Positions 7,563 through 15,211 are shown, counted from the stretch's first letter. The stretch is DNA of 35,073 nt from Leyella stercorea (GCF_021531355.1 NZ_JADYTS010000033.1:1-35073); one strand, 5' to 3'. The notes: generated by a model from the sequence alone, not told the origin. A program made the numbers and translations.

Positions 7563-8099
7563 TTAATTTTCAATGGGTTGCGTTTTGCTTCTGTACTTAA
7601 ACACTTTGACCATATCCTTGTCGCCACCCACAAGCTGGCTGCATCTGTTCAGCATTCCGGTGTCTGAGAAACCGCATTTCTCCATGACTCTTCCCGATGC
7701 AGGATTTCCGGTGAAATGGTCTGCCCAGATGTTCTCGAAATGCTTCTCGTGGATGCAGTAGTCGAGCATCAGCTTCAAGGATTCGGTGCAGATTCCTCTG
7801 TTCCAATAAGGCTTTCCTATCCAATAGCCCACCTCGCAGTCGTTTTCTCCGATAGGGATGTTGCTGGTTTCATGGGTGTAGTAGCCGATGCAGCCGATAG
7901 CCTCGCCAGTCTCTTTCAACACAATCGCCCATGTCGTGTCATTATGGAAGTATGTCCGGATAATCTCCAGACTTTCCTCTTCAGACTTATGTGCCGGCCA
8001 TCCTGCACGAGGTCCTACGTCAGGGTCTGAGGCGTACTTGAAGAGCGCCTCAGCATCCGATTCTTGCCAATGGCGAAGTAAAATTCTTTCTGTTTCCAT
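7563..8099 (-). CDS. GNAT-family N-acetyltransferase (RimJ/RimL type)
   Basis: Transfers an acetyl group from acetyl-CoA to an amine, in this subgroup often a protein N-terminus. The 178 aa carry the Acetyltransf_3 layout: ERILLRHWQESDAEALFKYA at the start, CoA-binding motif A in CEVGYWIGKPYWNRGICTE near 93-111, and motif B NPASGRVMEKCGF near 135-147. The last turn of the P-loop is WNRGIC instead of the more usual RGxGxA. The target is unknown. It stands alone, with no recognisable element in the 120 bases that follow it. Confidence 0.85.
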   Translation of the reverse strand: METERILLRHWQESDAEALFKYASDPDVGPRAGWPAHKSEEESLEIIRTYFHNDTTWAIVLKETGEAIGCIGYYTHETSNIPIGENDCEVGYWIGKPYWNRGICTESLKLMLDYCIHEKHFENIWADHFTGNPASGRVMEKCGFSDTGMLNRCSQLVGGDKDMVKVFKYRSKTQPIEN

Positions 8100-8140
8100 C
8101 AGATTATATCAATGTTTTGCATTTTATTTATTATGTGCAC

Positions 8141-8233
8141 TTACCCCAGCCAGTCGGTAAAGATAAGTATACATTCATGCACCTTCTCAAAGAATTTCCC
8201 TATCCGGCGCTTGATGCCCTTCCAATGATTCAT
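8141..8233 (-). CDS. Possible 30-aa cationic microprotein
   Basis: An ATG at 8233 opens MNHWKGIKRRIGKFFEKVHE and ends LIFTDWLG. The N-terminal half is basic and amphipathic and the end is hydrophobic. It is the only open frame I see in the 220-base gap between the PepSY-like and GNAT genes. It could be a small membrane-active peptide, the remnant of a longer gene, or chance. There is no family match. Confidence 0.25.
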   Translation of the reverse strand: MNHWKGIKRRIGKFFEKVHECILIFTDWLG

Positions 8234-8320
8234 ATTCTTCGTAACTTTTTACTTAAAACAATCATATAATTTATCTGTTGTTTTCACCCTATGCAGGAAA
8301 ATCTATTTACAAGATGCAGA

Positions 8321-8767
8321 TCAGTCAATATCTATTAATAGGAAATGCTTGTTGAAGGTCAAATCCAATCCGTTTGTCAGTTCTACCTCGTATTCATTCT
8401 TGTTCATTTCAATCTTTTTCACCGATTGTCCTGCATAATTATCCTTCAAGTAGTTCTTGATGGCTTGCGGAATCAACAGAGCTGGCACGATTCCCAGCTT
8501 GCAGTCTATCTCTGTAAGATTTCCTTTTTTGTCGAACTCCAGCTTCGTGCCATTCTGCAGAACCACATCATAGCTTCTGCTGACAACTCCCGATTCAATC
8601 GTTGCAAGCATCACCTTCTGATTGTTGAAATGGTTGCTGAGTAAGGTTTGAGCCTTTACCGGGAGTGCATTAACGGCGATAGGCTTGTCGTTGCCCGCAT
8701 TCGCCACCATATTGCATGAAACCATGCAGCAAATGGCAATCATCAACTTTCGAAAAATTCTTTTCAT
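8321..8767 (-). CDS. Exported PepSY-like domain protein
   Basis: A 148-aa secreted protein with a signal peptide of about 24 residues (to VANA/GND). The mature part has two PepSY-like units, seen from the paired motifs SYDVVLQNGTKLEFDKKGNL and EYEVELTNGLDLTFNKHFLL, each a beta-hairpin with the V.L.NG..L.F.K pattern. A helix with LPVKAQTLLSNHF precedes the first unit and IPQAIKNYLKDNY precedes the second. Such proteins are frequent in the Bacteroidetes periplasm. No specific function is known. Confidence 0.72.
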   Translation of the reverse strand: MKRIFRKLMIAICCMVSCNMVANAGNDKPIAVNALPVKAQTLLSNHFNNQKVMLATIESGVVSRSYDVVLQNGTKLEFDKKGNLTEIDCKLGIVPALLIPQAIKNYLKDNYAGQSVKKIEMNKNEYEVELTNGLDLTFNKHFLLIDID

Positions 8768-8923
8768 AAGCTAAAATTAAAAAAATTATAATACCTAAAA
8801 AGCGATGGGTGCTTAAACGCCATCATCTAAGAATTAGACGCAAATCGTGCCTGAAAGTTTAAAGAGAAATATGCTCAATCACAACATATGTAGAAGTGTC
8901 TTGTGTCATAATTGTTTTATCTT

Positions 8924-9670
8924 TCACTTCGTGACACGTTTTCTCGCCATGGCAGAGTTCAAATAAATTTGACTCTGCTCATTTGGCTTAACGAAAACCT
9001 TCAATGTCCGCAGATATTCCTTCTGCTCGGGCGTGATTCTGTAGCTCTCGATGGCCTTCTGTATAGTCTTGTTGTGCGTCCAGTGGGCAAGGCGGCGTTG
9101 CTCGATGTAGGGAATCGCCTGGTCCCATTGCTTGGCAAGGGCGGTGGCAAAGAACCAGGCAATCATCATCTTTACGTAATACTCTTCGCTCCTTACAGAG
9201 GCTGGAATTTCAAGATACTCAGCCTTGAAGTCTTTGTCCAGATAATGAGACATAAGCATTCCTATTCCAAAGCGACAAGTATAAACGTGTGACGATTTGC
9301 TCCAAGTCTTGATCTTCGCCAATAGCTCCTTCTTGTGTTTGGCAAACACCTTCGGAGACATGATGTCGCAAACTGCCCAGTTGTCCACGAATGGCAGGAA
9401 TCTGTCAGTAAGACAAATGCATTCTTCGTAGTCCTTCACCTCGGAAACGAGGAGTCCGTGAAGCATGTTCTCATCGTAGTATTCATGAGGAAGCTGCTGA
9501 AGGAAATCCTCGCATTCAGCCTCCTTTGTAAATTCTTTTGCGAACTTGCGAAGCACAGGCACACGAATGCCTATGAAACTCTCCACAGGCACTCCCGGTG
9601 TCAGTTTGGCCTGGAAAGTAGCATACTGCTTATCCTGCATGGCGAACAGTCTTTCTTGAAGTGATGTCAT
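8924..9670 (-). CDS. DNA alkylation repair protein (AlkD-like)
   Basis: AlkD-type enzymes excise N3- and N7-alkylated bases using a superhelix of HEAT-like repeats. The 248 aa are helical throughout, with the family landmarks FIGIRVPVLRKFAKE, ENMLHGLLVSEV, VDNWAVCDIMSPKVF and MMIAWFFATALAKQWD. Trp and Asp residues at the catalytic cleft positions (DNW) are kept. It is a single gene, and I see no clear promoter consensus upstream. Confidence 0.85.
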   Translation of the reverse strand: MTSLQERLFAMQDKQYATFQAKLTPGVPVESFIGIRVPVLRKFAKEFTKEAECEDFLQQLPHEYYDENMLHGLLVSEVKDYEECICLTDRFLPFVDNWAVCDIMSPKVFAKHKKELLAKIKTWSKSSHVYTCRFGIGMLMSHYLDKDFKAEYLEIPASVRSEEYYVKMMIAWFFATALAKQWDQAIPYIEQRRLAHWTHNKTIQKAIESYRITPEQKEYLRTLKVFVKPNEQSQIYLNSAMARKRVTK

Positions 9671-9769
9671 ATGTTTCAGTTTTGTCTTTTTTCATTACCA
9701 ATCTAAATGCTATCCGAAAGGAGTCTTTGAATAGAATATAACAATTTACTCCTTAAGAAAAACATAATT

Positions 9770-11239
9770 CTAATTTCTTTTATTGATGATGTTGTCATAT
9801 TGTCCACTTTTAATAAAGTTATAAGCTATCTTTTTAGCTTCTTCTATAGACTTTAGTTTTTTACGACCTTTTATCGAACCAACACTCATGGTGCAGTAAC
9901 CATCATTTGATTGGTAAATTGAAATGTTTATTTCACCAATATTATTTGTGTATATAATATATTGGTTACTTTGTTCTTTTATCCAATTTACATCAAGCAT
10001 AAAATGAACATAATCGTCTTGTTCGATTGTTTTGATTAAAGATGTATAATTACATAGATTTGTATATGCAATATTCTTTGCTTCTTCAAAGTCTGCACAT
10101 TTTTTTATTGGTGTAAAGTAGTATGTAGAGTGCTTGTCCATACTATACACTAAATATCTATTATGCTTTACAGATAACATTTTTTCTTTATTATTGAAAC
10201 GAAATGTAATAAACCCATAGTCAAAGTATTTGTCATCGAATTTTCCCTTCCATCTGGACAAGTTGTTGATAATCTCATATAAAATATCATTCTTTTTGTT
10301 CAAACGAATAGAACGAAATTTTATAGGGTCATGGAGTAATTCAAATAAAAAAAGTTGTGCATCAGCAATGTTTTTTCTTGTGCCAAAATGATGTGCGTCA
10401 ACATATATCTCAAATTCTTCCATAAGTTCAGAATCATCCATATATACATTAACTCTATGATATATCTTTCTTATGTAAAAATGATGGTTTGAATAAAGTC
10501 CTGTTATTAAATCATTATTTTCCTCCGTTAGTAAATCATAATTTGTTGTATTCTTAAATTGTTCCCATTCCTTTTGGCGTAAATCTGAAACCATATCTTT
10601 AACCATCCCGTTAACATATAGTTCAAATGCAAAGCATTTTGCTTCATTTATTGACTGAAAGCTTTCATCAAGGATATAACCGTCAATTTTTATAGTGAAA
10701 GAATCCCCATTAGTATGGATTTCGAACCTATTTTTATTAAAGTTTCGAAATAGCATCCCGTCTTCTCCTTTTTCCCATTTGTTTAATGATGATCTTTTTC
10801 TTTTTTCTCTCTTCTCTAATTCTGAAGCTTCCAGGCTCTCTGTTAACGAATTAGCACAAGTTGCACCAACATACAAATATCCTACACTTGGATGGAATAC
10901 TGTATGCTGATATCTTAATTGACTATCGCAATTGTCACATCTTCCGACTAAATCCCCTAAATCTTCCATACCAATATACTCCCACCCAAACTTTGGCATC
11001 TCCAAGAGATTATGTTCCTCAGCATGGCATCTGCGACAATATGTTGTAACATCTTCAGGATTGTACTCCCATGGACGAAGACCTCGATAATATACTTTAT
11101 GATGTATATTAAGATTCGAAGGCTCTTCCTTATAACATGTGTTGCATTTTGTACATGTATAGTTATCTAATTCCAGTATTCTGGATCTAAATGTTTTCCA
11201 TTCTTCTTTCTTTAGTAAATTTTTATATTTCGTTTTCAT
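9770..11239 (-). CDS. HNH-type nuclease with zinc ribbon and four C-terminal repeats
   Basis: A 489-aa protein, probably DNA-binding and possibly a nuclease. An HNH domain fills residues 10-80: CTKC at 29-32, the His pair in NIHHKVYYRG at 46-47, and CRRCH at 68-72, giving a zinc site and the ββα core. A second zinc motif follows (CDNC 101-104, ATCA about 127-129). The remainder holds four degenerate modules of 80-95 residues ending in an alanine-rich helix (SINEAKCFAFELY at 197, IADAQLFLFELL at 291, FEEAKNIAYTNL at 384, IEEAKKIAYNFI at 465). It starts 8 bases after the GIY-YIG gene stop, so the two are co-transcribed. Composition is clearly more AT-rich than the flanking core genes, suggesting transfer. 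The repeats match no family I know. Confidence 0.7.
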   Translation of the reverse strand: MKTKYKNLLKKEEWKTFRSRILELDNYTCTKCNTCYKEEPSNLNIHHKVYYRGLRPWEYNPEDVTTYCRRCHAEEHNLLEMPKFGWEYIGMEDLGDLVGRCDNCDSQLRYQHTVFHPSVGYLYVGATCANSLTESLEASELEKREKRKRSSLNKWEKGEDGMLFRNFNKNRFEIHTNGDSFTIKIDGYILDESFQSINEAKCFAFELYVNGMVKDMVSDLRQKEWEQFKNTTNYDLLTEENNDLITGLYSNHHFYIRKIYHRVNVYMDDSELMEEFEIYVDAHHFGTRKNIADAQLFLFELLHDPIKFRSIRLNKKNDILYEIINNLSRWKGKFDDKYFDYGFITFRFNNKEKMLSVKHNRYLVYSMDKHSTYYFTPIKKCADFEEAKNIAYTNLCNYTSLIKTIEQDDYVHFMLDVNWIKEQSNQYIIYTNNIGEINISIYQSNDGYCTMSVGSIKGRKKLKSIEEAKKIAYNFIKSGQYDNIINKRN

Positions 11240-11247
11240 TTTTATAT

Positions 11248-12813
11248 TTATGCTTTACCCCATTCTATTTCATCAATCCAACCATAGTCTTTTGCTTTTC
11301 TCCATGCAGTAAAAGCACCTTTAGAAAATTCTGTTCGATTCCTATATTTTTTGCCTTCTTCCATTACATGCTCTTTTACATCCCAATAGCCATCGGGCTT
11401 CTTTTTCTCTTTTATCCACGGCATTTCCTTGAATATTGTTTTGTCTTCACATGCATGTTGGTATGCTGTCGGACTATTTATTGCAAATTCTGTTTTTGAA
11501 GTGTATTTCTTAGATTCTTCAATAATTGCTTCTCTGGTCCATTTTGATATTATGCCTAAAGGAAGAGGCTTTAACCATGTCATTTCAGGAAGCCAATCAT
11601 TAACCATCGCTTTAATAAAAGCACCTTTGGCATTATTCTCAAATTCCTTTTTGTTAGAATATTTATGGCTTTCTTCAAACACCCTTTCTTTAGTCCAATA
11701 GTTATGTGGCTTTTTCTTATCTTTAAGCCAAGTCATTTTTTTGAGCCATCCTTTTTCACTTGCAACCTGATGTGCTCCACCTGAGAATTTTCTGAAGTCA
11801 CATTTATATTCATATTTATGGCTCTCTTCAATGACTGCCTCGTAAGTCCATCTTATATCTCTTTCTGGTGTTTTCAACCAAGTCATTTCTGGAAGCCACT
11901 TGTTATCATTGGCATGACTATATGCACCGCCCGCTTTCTTTCGAAATTCGCTTCTACTATGGTATTTTTTAGATTCTTCAAATACTTTTTCTTTTGAAGT
12001 CCATTTAGCGATACCACCAATTGAGCCAACATTTTTTCCAGTTGGAGCAATGTTCAGAAGATTATAATCATCATTTGCATATTGTTTCTTGTAATAATCT
12101 TCATAATATTGACTTTCCAATACCGTCAGACCATCCTTCAGAATAATTGGTTCTGGAATGTTTTTGCCAAAATATTTTCTTACCGCACTATTAGGTTCGT
12201 ATTTATGTCTCTTTTTCCTACTGTTTTTATCTATTGTAAGCCCTACATATGCAACTTTATTATTTTCATCAATATAGGCGTACACAGTTGAGTTATGCTC
12301 TTCTTTTCTTTCATCATAACTACGCGGTTTCATCCAGTCAAATTTATTAAGAATTTTGTATTCACTTGCCCAACTATATGCTGCTGGTTCTTTTTCTTGA
12401 AAATCCTTTTTATTTGAGTAGTTGCGAGCTACTTCAAATACCTTTTCTTTAGTCCATAATTTCTTTCCTGGATTATCCTGTATTAAACCTAATTCTGGTA
12501 ACCAACCATTTTTCTTTGCTTGGTTATATGCGTATTCATTTATGCGCCTAAAATCAGCATATGTTGTACATTTGTGTTCTTGTATAAATGAAACTACTAC
12601 ATCTTTTGTGTATTTGTGATTTGCACGTGGCCCACGCTTTTTGTGACGGTCTGTTTTCAACCATATCATCTCTTTTATCAGCTTCTTTTCATTAGCCTTT
12701 TTGTATGCTGTAGGTGCATTTATCTTAAACTCTATTGGAGTTTTGTATTTCTTCGACTCTTCAATGATTCTATCATCAGTCCAGTAACCATATGGGTGTG
12801 TTTTATTTGCCAT
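11248..12813 (-). CDS. GIY-YIG nuclease-domain protein with eight W-x-EM-x-WLK repeats
   Basis: A 521-aa protein with a GIY-YIG-type domain at about 175-266: VYAYIDENNKVAYVGLT, a basic stretch with His203, LESQYYEDYYKKQ with candidate catalytic Glu233, and LLNIAPTG with Asn254. The classical GIY is AY.., a variant. Around it are eight modules of about 45-50 residues, three before and five after. Each begins W-T/D, has EESKKY then EF, AY..A, and ends W(L/I)xEMtWLK. They look like small helical DNA-binding units, comparable in architecture (not sequence) to the NUMOD repeats of homing endonucleases. It lies 4 bases after the ExbD-like frame and 8 before the HNH gene. Base composition is AT-rich. 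A role in DNA processing, mobility or defence is inference. Confidence 0.7.
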   Translation of the reverse strand: MANKTHPYGYWTDDRIIEESKKYKTPIEFKINAPTAYKKANEKKLIKEMIWLKTDRHKKRGPRANHKYTKDVVVSFIQEHKCTTYADFRRINEYAYNQAKKNGWLPELGLIQDNPGKKLWTKEKVFEVARNYSNKKDFQEKEPAAYSWASEYKILNKFDWMKPRSYDERKEEHNSTVYAYIDENNKVAYVGLTIDKNSRKKRHKYEPNSAVRKYFGKNIPEPIILKDGLTVLESQYYEDYYKKQYANDDYNLLNIAPTGKNVGSIGGIAKWTSKEKVFEESKKYHSRSEFRKKAGGAYSHANDNKWLPEMTWLKTPERDIRWTYEAVIEESHKYEYKCDFRKFSGGAHQVASEKGWLKKMTWLKDKKKPHNYWTKERVFEESHKYSNKKEFENNAKGAFIKAMVNDWLPEMTWLKPLPLGIISKWTREAIIEESKKYTSKTEFAINSPTAYQHACEDKTIFKEMPWIKEKKKPDGYWDVKEHVMEEGKKYRNRTEFSKGAFTAWRKAKDYGWIDEIEWGKA

Positions 12814-12817
12814 GTCT

Positions 12818-13245
12818 TTAAGGTTTTGTTGTTAGTATATTATATCGAGTATAATCTGCATCTTGCAAGCTTCTCATTAGATTCTTTATAGACAAATATT
12901 CTGCATTTCGATCTGCTTCTATTTTAATCTTCAAGTCTTTACTTTTTGTAATCTCTTTGTAGGTAGCTATAGTGTTACTTATCTCTGAAAGTTTAATTTC
13001 CCATATTGTGAGTCTTCACTTGTAACCTTTAGATTTGTCAATTTAGCAAATTTCAACCTAACCGTATCACTTGGAATGTAGACACAATATTTGCCTATCT
13101 TATTGACTTTGATTACCAAAGCATTTGAGAACGAGCCTGTTTGAATTACTTTAACAGGCTCTTTTTTTATTTTACTACAACTGCAAAAGAAGACAGAAAT
13201 TATGAGCAATGAAATAACTTTGTATAAATAGAATTCTTTATTCAT
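12818..13245 (-). pseudogene. ExbD/TolR-like protein gene broken by a one-base deletion
   Basis: The first part, from ATG 13245, encodes 88 aa with a hydrophobic N-terminus and lipobox-like FFCSC. It ends at a premature stop at 12979. In the -1 frame the sequence continues from about 13005 as IWEIKLSEISNTI, then DLKIKIEADRNAEYLSIKN and ending YNILTTKP, and stops at 12818. The sequence around IEADRNAEY is the conserved core of ExbD-type periplasmic domains. Restoring a single A in the CAATA at about 13004-13008 gives a continuous frame (SEDSQIWEIKL). ExbD works with ExbB and TonB in energy transfer. The N-terminus is unusual for ExbD, and neither ExbB nor TonB is nearby. Confidence 0.65.
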
Positions 13246-13264
13246 TGTAACTTCGTTATTGTCT

Positions 13265-13328
13265 ATGTGTATACCTGTTGGCAGTATAAAGTATGCACTA
13301 AATTAATTCTGCCAACAGGTATACACAT
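13265..13328. repeat. 64-bp perfect palindromic element (20-bp arms, 24-nt loop)
   Basis: Positions 13265-13284 are the exact reverse complement of 13309-13328 (arm ATGTGTATACCTGTTGGCAG). No T-run follows on either side, so it is not a typical terminator. Its right edge lies exactly where the DnaQ-like reading frame loses similarity. It may be a miniature mobile element, or a recombination or replication hairpin. Confidence 0.75.
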
Positions 13329-13329
13329 C

Positions 13330-13442
13330 TGGCTTAATAAGCCAACTTTTAGATTCTTTTATTCAATTCCTATCTCACATATAGAACTACGTTTGCCTGT
13401 TGCAGTTTCTATGTCTAATGCAACGAAAGAAAAACTTGTCAT
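13330..13442 (-). pseudogene. Remnant of a DnaQ-like 3'-5' exonuclease gene
   Basis: An ATG at 13442, 12 bases after the HIRAN gene stop, begins MTSFSFVALDIETATGKRSS and continues ICEIGIE to a stop. FVALDIETA with its DxE is the Exo I motif of DEDD exonucleases. A few bases on, in another frame, IKESKSWLIKP reads like the next conserved block of this family (usually about ten residues later), so a short deletion has joined the two. Similarity ends at 13330 against the palindrome. The intact gene would have formed an operon with the HIRAN gene, joining a 3'-end-binding domain with a 3'-5' exonuclease. Confidence 0.65.
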
Positions 13443-13454
13443 AATTATACACAG

Positions 13455-14867
13455 TTATAGAGTTTCTATAAATTCACTAAGCTCGATAGATTGACAGCTG
13501 CTATTGCCCCCTTTGAACGATTTTATTTTAGTAAAATTGACATCATTATTTTTGAAGGCATTAACGTCTATCATATCTTTCTTAATATCAACCTCTGTGT
13601 CAATCCATTTTTCGTCAATACGACAGATTGAGGCCTTGATCTGTCCTTTTGCCATAAAGATATGGGCGAAAGGTTGATCTTTTTTAGGGAGATAGCCAAT
13701 GATATTTCCTTCAAGATAGAAAGCCAAAGCATTTGGGTCGTATTCATTTGTTGGATCTGGTTTTAGAATGACAGTTACTCCCTCTTTTATAGAAGACTTA
13801 AGCTCCTCATAATTATCACGGTATTGAATACCAACGATGTTGAGATTCATTTTGCCATCCATAATAGTCTTTCTGCGATAGTCAAATTCTACAGGGTCAA
13901 CAAGATAGCTCATTTCGTAATGAACTAAAGCATCTGTTGCTCCATCGTCTGAAGTCTCTTTGGCATATTCTGCAGGGATAATAAAGAGTTCTGCTTGTAT
14001 ATCAGTAACATCATCACAATTGAAATTAATGAATCCTGCTGCACCCAATCTGTGACCAAGATAATCTGCTATTTCTTTGCTTTCGAAAGAATATACCTCA
14101 TCAAAATTATTCTCGTCAAGAAGTTGAATTGTAGTCCCTTCTGCACGAGCAACATAACAAGGTGCATCTCCTGCTAATTGCTTGCCTAGATGAGCATGAA
14201 CGAAGTGTAAAGTATCTAAGGCTCCAGATAAATGGACATTAAATTCTTTCTTGGGCAATGTTGCTTCATCTTCTTGCTTGTTGTCCTTGCAACTATCTTT
14301 TGCTTTATCAAGGTATTCTTGATTATAGAACAATGTCCACACGCCAAGTTCAATGTCGCCAGTATCTATATCACGAGACATTATTATGCTGCAACCATCT
14401 ATATCCCAGCTAAAACTATCATAGTAGCTATCAAATTTTCCACGGAACTTTGTTGCTGCAGCAGTATTTGTATAATTGCCGTTATGAACTAAATCCCTTT
14501 CTATCAAATAGTAAATGTCAAAGGCATCATCCCATGTATATGGACACTTGAAGAAGAAATTTGTAGCGGAGTTTCCAATCACTTTTGCATTTACTGAAGA
14601 GAAGTAAACGTTGTGGATATGGTTGTTTGTGAAAATTCTGATTATATTATTTTCATTATACTCGCATTCTCCTTCTATCCATAGCTCATTAGGCGATGAC
14701 TTTAAGTTTACGCCAAAGAAGTTTTCCCAACTTGTCATGTTATTTTCATGAGCAGATTGAGACATAGAATTAGTGACTTGCTGTTCATGGTCTTCCTTAT
14801 CGTTGCTGTTGATGTCGTAGGAAGATTGAGCTGTTGAGTCTCCAAATAATTTCTTAAAAAAATTCAT
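13455..14867 (-). CDS. HIRAN-domain protein
   Basis: A 470-aa protein. HIRAN domains bind exposed 3' ends of single-stranded DNA and occur on helicases and nucleases in repair. Here the domain spans about 343-420: NIVGIQYRDNYEELK, then DPTNEYDPNALAFYLEGNII and GYLPKKDQPFAHI, a near-textbook pattern. The N-terminal 335 residues start with MNFFKKLFGDS and a polar linker. They contain no motif I recognise, though WDDAFDIYYLIERDLVHNG and YDSFSWDIDGCSIIMSRDID look like a folded domain. I chose the ATG at 14867 because the 94 upstream codons lie within a structured leader RNA. A DnaQ-like remnant follows in the same direction. Confidence 0.78.
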   Translation of the reverse strand: MNFFKKLFGDSTAQSSYDINSNDKEDHEQQVTNSMSQSAHENNMTSWENFFGVNLKSSPNELWIEGECEYNENNIIRIFTNNHIHNVYFSSVNAKVIGNSATNFFFKCPYTWDDAFDIYYLIERDLVHNGNYTNTAAATKFRGKFDSYYDSFSWDIDGCSIIMSRDIDTGDIELGVWTLFYNQEYLDKAKDSCKDNKQEDEATLPKKEFNVHLSGALDTLHFVHAHLGKQLAGDAPCYVARAEGTTIQLLDENNFDEVYSFESKEIADYLGHRLGAAGFINFNCDDVTDIQAELFIIPAEYAKETSDDGATDALVHYEMSYLVDPVEFDYRRKTIMDGKMNLNIVGIQYRDNYEELKSSIKEGVTVILKPDPTNEYDPNALAFYLEGNIIGYLPKKDQPFAHIFMAKGQIKASICRIDEKWIDTEVDIKKDMIDVNAFKNNDVNFTKIKSFKGGNSSCQSIELSEFIETL

Positions 14868-15200
14868 ACTTCCATTTTTTGAGGGTTGTTGTATATGATT
14901 GTTAAATACAAAGCGTGAGACTCTACACTTACTCGTCACTCTTTCTAGGCCGTAGGAAACCATTGGTTGATGACGAACAGATAGAATCTCACGTTGAAAG
15001 TTATATATAACCCCGAAAAGTGTGCCGCTGAGGTTTGTCCTCCTTGGCACACTACGAGGGTTGATTATACAACCTACCCGTGACATCTTCTCTGCAATGC
15101 CATTGACAACCAATTTGAATTTCCTACGTTCAGAAAGTTCAATGAGCAAAGCGTTGATGACGCCTTATGTATGTTTGCAAACGCACTTATTGCGAATGCG
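14868..15200 (-). ncRNA. Long structured 5' leader RNA upstream of the HIRAN gene
   Basis: About 330 nt between a -7 promoter element and the HIRAN ATG, with nested stems on the minus strand. GTGTGCC and GGCACAC (15046-15052 with 15020-15026) enclose GAGG and CCTC. A 12-bp stem with one G-U pair joins 14982-14993 to 14914-14925. Inside it a 6-bp stem joins 14971-14976 to 14933-14938, and GGTTG-TATAAT-CAACC forms a small hairpin. I recall similar sequence ahead of other genes in Prevotella and Bacteroides genomes, often mis-called as short proteins. This suggests a conserved regulatory RNA or mobile leader, possibly a riboswitch or attenuator. I cannot name its family. Confidence 0.5.
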
Positions 15201-15203
15201 CTG

Positions 15204-15211
15204 CAAAGTTA
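15204..15211 (-). promoter_or_regulatory. -7 element of the leader RNA/HIRAN promoter
   Basis: TAACTTTG on the minus strand is a full match to TAnnTTTG. A TTTT 19 bases upstream is a weak -33. Transcription would begin near 15198, giving a leader of about 330 nt. Confidence 0.6.

Noticed and set aside
7536..7566. Tandem TTCTTCCAATT repeat downstream of the GNAT gene.
   Set aside because: Only two short copies in AT-rich sequence, with no supporting structure.
11248..12813. Regularly spaced similar sequences, possible CRISPR-like array.
   Set aside because: The repeats are protein modules with degenerate DNA and an uninterrupted reading frame, not identical short DNA repeats with spacers.
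12990..13015. Programmed -1 frameshift joining the two ExbD-like parts.
   Set aside because: There is no X XXY YYZ slippery heptamer at the junction and no strong downstream structure. A one-base deletion explains it more simply.
13265..13328. Invertible promoter site.
   Set aside because: The 24-nt segment between the arms is too short for an invertible promoter and holds no -7 element.
13267..13494. 75-residue plus-strand open frame across the palindrome.
   Set aside because: Its opposite strand holds the recognisable DnaQ motif, so the plus-strand frame is a shadow of that remnant.
14868..15149. A 94-residue N-terminal extension of the HIRAN protein in the same frame.
   Set aside because: The extension is the translation of the stem-forming leader. 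The protein has a sensible start at 14867 (MNFFKKLFGDS).
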